Part shown: piece by piece, positions 58,248 to 64,000 of the stretch
Position numbering within the stretch: position 1 is the first letter of the stretch
Layout: every line of letters begins with the position of its first letter
From: Rugalucina vietnamica
Taxonomy: Eukaryota; Mollusca; Bivalvia; Lucinida; Lucinidae
NCBI GenBank assembly: GCA_964017185.1
Contig: OZ024877.1
Span: 8,534,006-8,598,005, forward strand
Length of the DNA stretch: 64,000 nt
Direction: 5' to 3'
The notes under the pieces: generated by a model
The model's input: only the letters and a program-made list of their open reading frames with translations
What the model was told of the DNA's origin: nothing
The model's database searches: none
Made by a program: the position numbers and the translations under genes

Positions 58248-58491
58248 CAGGGCCCAGTTGTTCAAAATTAACAATGCCGTTAGTTAACGATTCGTTAAAA
58301 TTTCAAAGGGCAATATTACAAAAACACTTATTTTTTAGTTGAAAAAATGTGAAAATTCTTTGCATTGGGATCCTCACATTTTCTCAACAAAAAATAACCA
58401 TGTATTTGCTTTTGAAGTCTACATATAATTATAACAAACTGAGCGCTTAACGACAGGGTTAAGCTAACAAGTTTTGAACAACCGGGCCCTG
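58248..58491. mobile_element. 244-bp MITE with CAGGGCCC termini
   Basis: CAGGGCCCAGTTGTTCAAAA at the left; inverse GTTTTGAACAACCGGGCCCTG at the right in two parts (GTTTTGAACAACC, GGGCCCTG). Second-tier matches: GCCGTTAGTTAACG against CGCTTAACGACAGGGTTAAG. No target duplication is clear. Confidence 0.78.
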
Positions 58492-58944
58492 GTGTCAAGC
58501 ATACTACACCATCATCTTTTGTATCAAATATTTTGTCTAGTCAGATCAGGCTTATGCACCAGTCATTTGTAAACACAGCCCCCCACCCCCACGCCTACGG
58601 GGAATGGTGGGGATAATGACAAACAGTTTTCAGTGCCCTGCTATAAGCCCCACCCCCGCGTTAAAAACTTGAGGTCAAAACTAAGCTCTTTGCCCTGATC
58701 TCCCCAATGTCAAGATCCTAATGTGAAAACCCCAATTCCCTTGCACTGCAGGGACAATGAAGTAATTGCCCCACACTTTAGCCCGGCTATCCCCCACCTC
58801 AGTAGGTGGAGGGCAGTGGTTGTAAATAATGTGCATTATTTTTATAGAGTACACATACCATGGGTACTGAATATTGAATTTTCTAACAAAGACCAGGATA
58901 TGAGTGTTTTACAGACAAGCTAAGAAAAACTCAACAGAGTAATG
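58492..58944. other. C-rich unique or weakly repeated sequence
   Basis: CCCCCACCCCCACG runs. GCACCAGTCATTTGTAA at 58556 resembles CACCAGTAATTTGTAACCC at 22598, each leading into a C run, so this is probably a small dispersed repeat. Confidence 0.4.
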
Positions 58945-59235
58945 ACATCAAGAAAACTGTGTAGTGTATACCCCCTTGAACCCCACATTTATATAGCAAA
59001 ACTGGGGTATGCAGGGGTATACCTATTTTTCTCATTTTTGTTCCAAAACATAGATTGTGGGTACTCGTTAGAACCACCTCATCAAGGCAGTTCTAAACCG
59101 CCTCATCGAGGCGGTTCTAACGTGTACCCACAAACTATGTTTTGAGTAAAAATAGGAACAATATGAATACTGAAAATTTTCAACTTTTACAACTTCAGAA
59201 AAATCTGTATATTGCATGGGCGATTTTTGGTAATG
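58945..59235 (+). mobile_element. MITE family T, copy 3
   Basis: ACATCAAGAAAACTG at the start, AACCCCACATTTATATAGC, and a hairpin with GTTAGAACC..GGTTCTAAC including a duplicated CCGCCTCATCGAGGCGG-like block. Ends TGCATGGGCGATTTTTGGTAATG. Confidence 0.78.
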
Positions 59236-59275
59236 AGGTGAGCAAAAGAGTATCTGAATCTTGTTAGCTCACCTG

Positions 59276-60766
59276 AGCCGTAAGGCTCACAAGGTGATCT
59301 TATAGGATGGCCATGATCCGGCGTCCGTCCGTCGTCCACCCGTCCGTCGTCGTCCACCATTTTCAAAGATCTCCTCTGAAACCGCTTGGCCAATCAAAGC
59401 CAAATTTTATATGAAGCATCTATAGGAAGGGGGAACCAGTGTGTATATAAATAATCCAGGTCACATGACCAAGATGGCCCCCATGCCCATATATGGTAAA
59501 AACCTTTAAAAATCTTCTTCTCCAGAACCCAAAAACCTAGGATCTTGAAACTTGGCATGTAGCATAAGGGACTCAAGGTCCACAATGTATATATAAATCA
59601 TGACTCTGTGATGACCTTGACCTATTTTACGGCAAGGTCAACATAGGTTGCCAATGCATTTGAATGGGGAAAACTTTTAAAATGTCATTTAAAGTGAAAG
59701 TCTTGCAGGAAATGGGCAGTAGGACTGAATATTAATGATTCTGAAAAAAATGGACCCCAAGGGCTCATATGCCCCCACCCCGGGGCAATATACATGTATA
59801 TCTCCATAATAATCAAACATTTTCTTCTGAAACCTCTTGGCCAATCAAAGTCAAATTTTATGTGAAGCATCTATAGGATGGGGTAACCAGTGTATATATA
59901 AAAAATCCAGGTCACATGACCAAGATGCCCATATATGGTAAAAACCCTTCAAAAATCTTCTTCTCCGGAACCGGTTGACTGATTTCAACGAAACTTGGCA
60001 TGAGTATTGATGACTCAAGTACTACAATGTGTATATAAATCATGACCCAGTGATGACCTTGGCCTATTTTACGGCAAGGTCAACATAGGTTGCCAATGCA
60101 TTTGAATGGGGAAAACTTTTGAAATGTCATTTAAAGTGAAAGTCTTGCAGGAAATGCACAGTAGGACTGAATATTAATGATTCTGAAAAAGATTGGTCCC
60201 CAGGAGCTTCTATGCCCCCACCCCGTGGCAGTATACATATATATTTCCATAATATTCAAACATCTTCTCCTCTGAAACCACTCGGCCAATCAAAGCCAAA
60301 TTTTATGTGAAGCATCTATAGGATGGGGTAACCAATGTGTATATAAATAATCCAGGTCACATGACCAAGATGGCCGCCATGCCTATATATGGTAAAAACC
60401 CTTCAAAAATCTTCTTCTCCGGAACCGGTGGACGGATTTCAAAGAAACTTGGCATGAAGCATTGATGGCTAAAGTACTATAATGTGTATATAAATCATGA
60501 CCCTGTGGTGACCTTGACCTATTTGACGACAAGGTCAACATAGGTTGCCAATGCATTTGAATGGGGAAAACTGTTAACATGTCATTTAAAGGGAATAAAT
60601 AAAATAGAAATTGGCAAATGGACAGAATATTGATTATTCTGAAAACAAATGGCCCAAGGGCTTCATCTGCTCCTGCACTGGGGCTAAATACCATAATATT
60701 CAAACATGTTTATTGGCATATGTAGCAGATTTCAGGTGAGCGTTTACAGGACCATTGGTCCTCTGG
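59276..60766 (+). mobile_element. Helitron-like family D, copy 3 (complete, 1.5 kb)
   Basis: AGCTCACCTGAGCCGTAAGG, GTCCGTCCGTCGTCC, three core units of about 440-455 bp (CTTCTGAAACC near 59366, 59820, 60262). Ends TTCAGGTGAGCG, hairpin AGGACCATTGGTCCT, CTGG before TT. Flanks are T and T. Its core is a diverged relative of copy 2 (shared GGTCACATGACCAAGATG). Confidence 0.87.
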
Positions 60767-61060
60767 TTAGATTACCACTCTATTTAAAATGGATTGAAAG
60801 AAAGCACAATAATTGTTGTATCAGATTTTTATTAGAAGTTGGTTTCTTGGTCTAGTATCATACAGTCATAAGCAAACAACAGTTTTAACAGAAACAGGCT
60901 GTTAGTACAATTTGGAATGTTGCATATGGTAAATGGACGTACAGAAAGAGATAATGTATACTTCATGATAAAAGTCTCAATAATTTGTGACAACAAAAAA
61001 TATTTTTTTGACAAAACATGTTACTGACCATTTTTGTTCTGGCTAGATAGCTATTTAAAT
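60767..61060. other. AT-rich unique sequence
   Basis: Contains TTTTTATTAG at about 60825-60836, which on the minus strand is an AATAAA. It may mark the 3' end of a minus-strand transcript coming from beyond 64 kb. Confidence 0.3.
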
Positions 61061-61375
61061 CCCACAATATCCTCAATGCTGAATTTCAAGCTCCTTTAAC
61101 TGTACAGCCTGGTTTGTTTGTTTGTACTGAGGCTCAACGTCCCAGTCAACAATTTTTCAGTCATGTCGGGATGGAGCCAAGGCTTCCTGGGTTTAACCAG
61201 TACTGTAGGGACTTAATGTGTCTTGCTCAAGGACACAACACAGTGCCACATGTGGGGATCGAACCCAGGACCTCTCAATTCGGAGTCCGACAATCTACCA
61301 CTACGCCACCGCGCTCCCTGGTTTGTGTCTGAACTGATTTACATGCCAGTTTTCTCATGACGAGACTCAAAACAT
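61061..61375 (-). mobile_element. MITE family S relic, right half, split by a SINE
   Basis: GCTGAATTTCAAGCTCC..ACTGTACAGCCTGGTTTG then, after the SINE, TGTGTCTGAACTG..CCAGTTTTCTCATGACGAGACTC. The two parts join to the usual S right half. Confidence 0.65.
61117..61316 (-). mobile_element. tRNA-headed SINE, copy b, with 9-bp target duplication
   Basis: Minus strand: head GGAGCGCGGTGGCGTAGTGG (A box), B box GGTTCGATCC (complement 61257-61266), central CCTTGAGCAAGACACATTAA, and a short AAAC-type tail. CCTGGTTTG flanks both sides (61108-61116, 61317-61325), a clear sign of retroposition. Confidence 0.85.
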
Positions 61376-61429
61376 TCATCATCAAATATGCACATTCTCT
61401 GCAAACAACATGATAAGATTTAATATTCT

Positions 61430-61829
61430 AGTCAACAATTGTTCTGTCATGTCTGAACAGAGTTGCAGCTTCCCAGGTTTTAATCAGTGCTTGGGAGTTA
61501 CTGTGCATTGCTCAATGACACAACATGGTGCCGCCAGTTGGGACATCTCGATTTGAGCCGCGCCATGACAAAACCGGATTTTTGCCTAGGCGAAAACAAA
61601 GGCGCAGATCAGCTTCGCGGTAACCGCGAAGCTGATCAGCGCCTTTGTTTTCGCTACTCCGATAGTACAATTCCTCTTCTACCTAAATCCGAAATTTCAA
61701 GCTTCTAGCTCTTTTCTGAGCTTGTACAGGCCGGTTTGTGTCGGACCTGGTCGGAAACCCCGAAGAACGGTTTTCTCGCGTCGCGGCTCATTTGGAGTCT
61801 GATACTCTACCACTACCCCACTGTGCCCC
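61430..61829 (-). mobile_element. tRNA-headed SINE, copy c, split by MITE S copy 16
   Basis: GTCAACAATTGTTCTGTCAT.. and TTGCTCAATGACACAACATG run to 61550. After the MITE, GGAGTCTGATACTCTACCAC and TACCCCACTGTGCCCC complete the head. The order matches copy b. Confidence 0.75.
61555..61789 (+). mobile_element. MITE family S, copy 16 (inside a SINE)
   Basis: GAGCCGCGCCATGACAAAAC to TTCTCGCGTCGCGGCTC, flanked by ATTT/ATTT. Centre CTTCGCGGTAACCGCGAAGC. The flanking SINE rejoins as CTCGATTTGGAGTC when one ATTT is removed. Confidence 0.93.
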
Positions 61830-61882
61830 ACAACATGATGATGTGATACATGAGCCATTTCATGGATAGAACAGTACTTCTT

Positions 61883-62168
61883 ACATCAGGAAAACATGTC
61901 AGTGAAATAAATATCCCCTTAAACCCCACTTTTATATAAGCAAAACTGGGGTATACAGGGTTATACAAATTTTCTTATTTTTTATCCAAAACATAGATTG
62001 TGGGTACTCGTTTGAACCACCTCACAGAGGTGGTTCTAATGTACCCACAATCAATGTTTCGAGCAAAAATATTATAAGTTAAGTATCGAAAACTTTCCAA
62101 TGAAGTTTTCAATTTTTGCTTCTGAAAAAAAAATTGCTGTATATTGAATGGGCAAGTTTTTGTAATGT
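61883..62168 (+). mobile_element. MITE family T, copy 4
   Basis: ACATCAGGAAAACATGTC, AACCCCACTTTTATATAAG, hairpin GAACCACCTC..GAGGTGGTTC in TACCCACAATC arms; ends GGGCAAGTTTTTGTAATGT. A second old S right-half relic follows at 62172-62250. Confidence 0.8.
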
Positions 62169-62308
62169 AAATCCTGAAATTTCAAGCCTGTTTTGTGACA
62201 GACCTGGGCAGAAACCCCTCAGATTGGTTTTCTTGTGACACAGTTCAGTCATAAGTTTACTTACACAAGACAATCTAAATTGATCTGGTTTCAACCAACC
62301 AACAAACA

Positions 62309-62540
62309 AGCCACATCATGAGAAAACAAACACCTTGCATAGGCAAAAAGAAAGGCGCAGACCAGTTTCACAGTAACTATGAAGCTGATCAGCGCCTTTG
62401 TTTTTGCTACATCTAAATCCAAAATTTCCAGCCTCTAGCCATCTTCTGTGCTTGTACAGCTCGGTTTGTGTCAGACCTGTTAGAAAACCACATTGTTGGT
62501 TTTAGAAAACCACATTGTTGGTTTTCTCATGATGCGGCTC
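62309..62540 (+). mobile_element. MITE family S, copy 17
   Basis: AAGCCACATCATGAGAAAAC to TTCTCATGATGCGGCTC, right flank AAAT. It has a local direct duplication of CCACATTGTTGGTTTT at 62490-62526. Confidence 0.8.
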
Positions 62541-62925
62541 AAATATTATTGTAAGTGGAAAATTCTGGGGAATGAATTGACAAGCAAGTATTTGTGTAAT
62601 ATCAAAAACATTTAGAAAGATGATCAGCAAGAACTTGGAATTTGCGAGACCATAAATAACTGAACATTTCGTTTTTGAGAACATTCAGAACAAAGAAAGC
62701 CTTGATTTTTTATGGTTAAAACATTGCTAACAAAGTGGATGTAACAAGTGACAGCAGTCTTTTAAACAATGGCAAAATGTAAATGCATGGACTTAAAATA
62801 TCTACAAATATTAAAACGAAAATTGGTTGCCACACTTACTGATAAAATGAACAAATATACAAAGAATTCTGAGACAGAGTAGTCATGACATAGAAGGGAA
62901 CACAAATGAACAAAGATAATATGAA
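62541..62925. other. AT-rich unique sequence, no gene seen
   Basis: No coding frame and no repeat recognised. Confidence 0.4.
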
Positions 62926-63244
62926 CCAGGGCTAGTAACTAGAAAACATCGTAAGTTCCCATACTTACGACAAACCTATGATGGTCTTAAGATGACAAAC
63001 TTAAAATTTATGCCCTAGCTTTTCCAGTTACTCTAAGTTAACATTACTTTTTGAAATGAAAGATGCCACTGTCTAAGATAGGACAATGCTACTGTGGACT
63101 TAGTTGATTGTAAAGTTACAATGCTGTTAAGCTGTCACCGTAACTTAAGGTCCTTTTCAGTTATTCGCCATGATCCTCAAGACATACTTAAGCTGGTCGT
63201 AAGTTGATTTTAAGCTTAAGATGGCTTTGAGTTACCAACCCCAG
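62926..63244. mobile_element. 319-bp TIR MITE
   Basis: CCAGGGCTAGTAACTAGAAA then ACATCGTAAG at the left; inverse CTTAAGATGGCTTTGAGTTA then CCAACCCCAG at the right. Further internal CTTACGACAAAC/GGTCGTAAG pairs. Non-coding. Confidence 0.75.
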
Positions 63245-64000
63245 ATCCTCTATATAGCGATTTAAACTTGTAAACTCTCATACACTAACTGTCTGAGAAG
63301 CAAAAATGAGCAGAATAAGTTCAATTTTTTAATTTTACTGAATAAATTTCCCTGCACAAATCTGTTAAAAATTAAGCTTTGTCAACCTGATTAAACAAGA
63401 CTGGCTACTTTGAGCATTCAGTCCAAAGAAAAATTAATATAAATCTTCAAACATATAAATATAGATTAAAATAGAAATATTTCCTTTACAAATGAGCAAT
63501 ACAAGACAGCCATATTGCACATTAATAGAAGACCAACATACTGCAAAACGGTTCTAGCTAATCTATATTTGGAATTTTACCAGAACTATATTTTGGGTAT
63601 CCATTTTACGCAACTAAAATATTTGGGAGTTCAGCTAATCAAATCTAAGTGATCTACATAAACTGCATTATCTGAATCCTGTCTTGCGCACGTTTATATG
63701 AACACTAAAGGCACAGATCAGCAGTTCTGCTATGCATGCTAATCAGTGCTTACCATTTTTTACTGTTTCAATTGTATAAACTCTTAATTCTTTATTTGGA
63801 GCATTTATCCTGCTACCTTAGCTGTGCAGCATGGGTTTTAGCTGACATGATCTTAATGTCAAATTGTACCTAGCAATACTAAATATTTGCAGAGGTATCA
63901 TTTTCTCAACAGACACTTATAACACTGAACAAACACAATGCATAGAGCACATATATCTCAAGCCACCATTTTATGGTATTTCATGGTGTAATTTCCATAT
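63245..64000. other. AT-rich unique sequence to the window end
   Basis: Stops in all frames and no repeat recognised. It could be the 3'UTR of a minus-strand neighbour, but nothing proves it. Confidence 0.35.

Noticed and set aside
61240-61316. tRNA gene on the minus strand
   Set aside because: Head of a SINE with a target duplication and a shared central domain; no acceptor stem.
1-64000. LTR retrotransposon, retrovirus-like or Polinton-like element
   Set aside because: No protease, integrase, capsid or family-B polymerase motif and no LTR pair with primer-binding site was noticed; the only reverse transcriptases are LINE-type.

Overview
The window looks like nuclear DNA from a lophotrochozoan, most likely a marine bivalve. 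This is inferred from one intron-rich animal gene with close similarity to vertebrate RANBP9/RANBP10, and from a very dense load of the transposon types typical of bivalve genomes: Helitron-like elements with tandem-repeat cores, TIR/MITE families, CR1/jockey-type LINEs and tRNA-headed SINEs. I saw no prokaryotic signal, no rRNA, no convincing functional tRNA, no CRISPR array and no LTR or virus-like element.

The only host gene I can read with confidence is a complete RANBP9/RANBP10 ortholog on the plus strand. It has 12 coding exons between 6943 and 45568, every junction is GT-AG, phases are consistent throughout, and the spliced length is 1857 nt (618 codons plus stop). Domain order is SPRY (exons 1-6), LisH (exon 8), CTLH (exons 8-9), a Ser/Pro-rich linker (exon 9) and CRA (exons 9-12). 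Family knowledge makes it the scaffold of the CTLH/GID E3 ubiquitin ligase. Introns 1 and 2 are 9.8 and 16.3 kb and are largely nested transposons.

Layout: 1-6.7 kb is LINE and TIR-element debris, including a 0.65 kb near-perfect palindrome. 6.7-6.94 kb is the promoter/5'UTR. 7.1-16.9 kb (intron 1) holds a TIR element carrying a largely open LINE that is itself split by two MITEs, then a PIF/Harbinger-like element with 40-bp TIRs and a TTA target duplication. 17.0-33.3 kb (intron 2) holds an hAT-like element with an 8-bp TSD, nested Helitron-like elements, a foldback element with CAC termini, and a three-level nest at 27.3-30.2 kb. 33.4-45.6 kb contains the remaining exons, punctuated by MITEs. 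45.6-64 kb has no recognisable host coding sequence and is again mostly repeats.

Three repeat systems dominate. (i) Five sequence-unrelated Helitron/Helentron-like families (A-E here) share one plan: a short subterminal inverted repeat, a CCGT-rich stretch directly after it, a tandem-repeat core of 145-470 bp units, the inverted repeat again, then a 3' tail that in most families has a hairpin and ends CTAG or CTGG. They insert between two T residues without target duplication. (ii) A MITE family (S) has GAGCCGC termini, a GC-rich central palindrome and 4-bp A/T-only target duplications, with about 17 copies. (iii) A MITE family (T) has ACATCA/GAAAAC termini and an internal hairpin, with four copies. 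The insertions into one another give a readable relative chronology.
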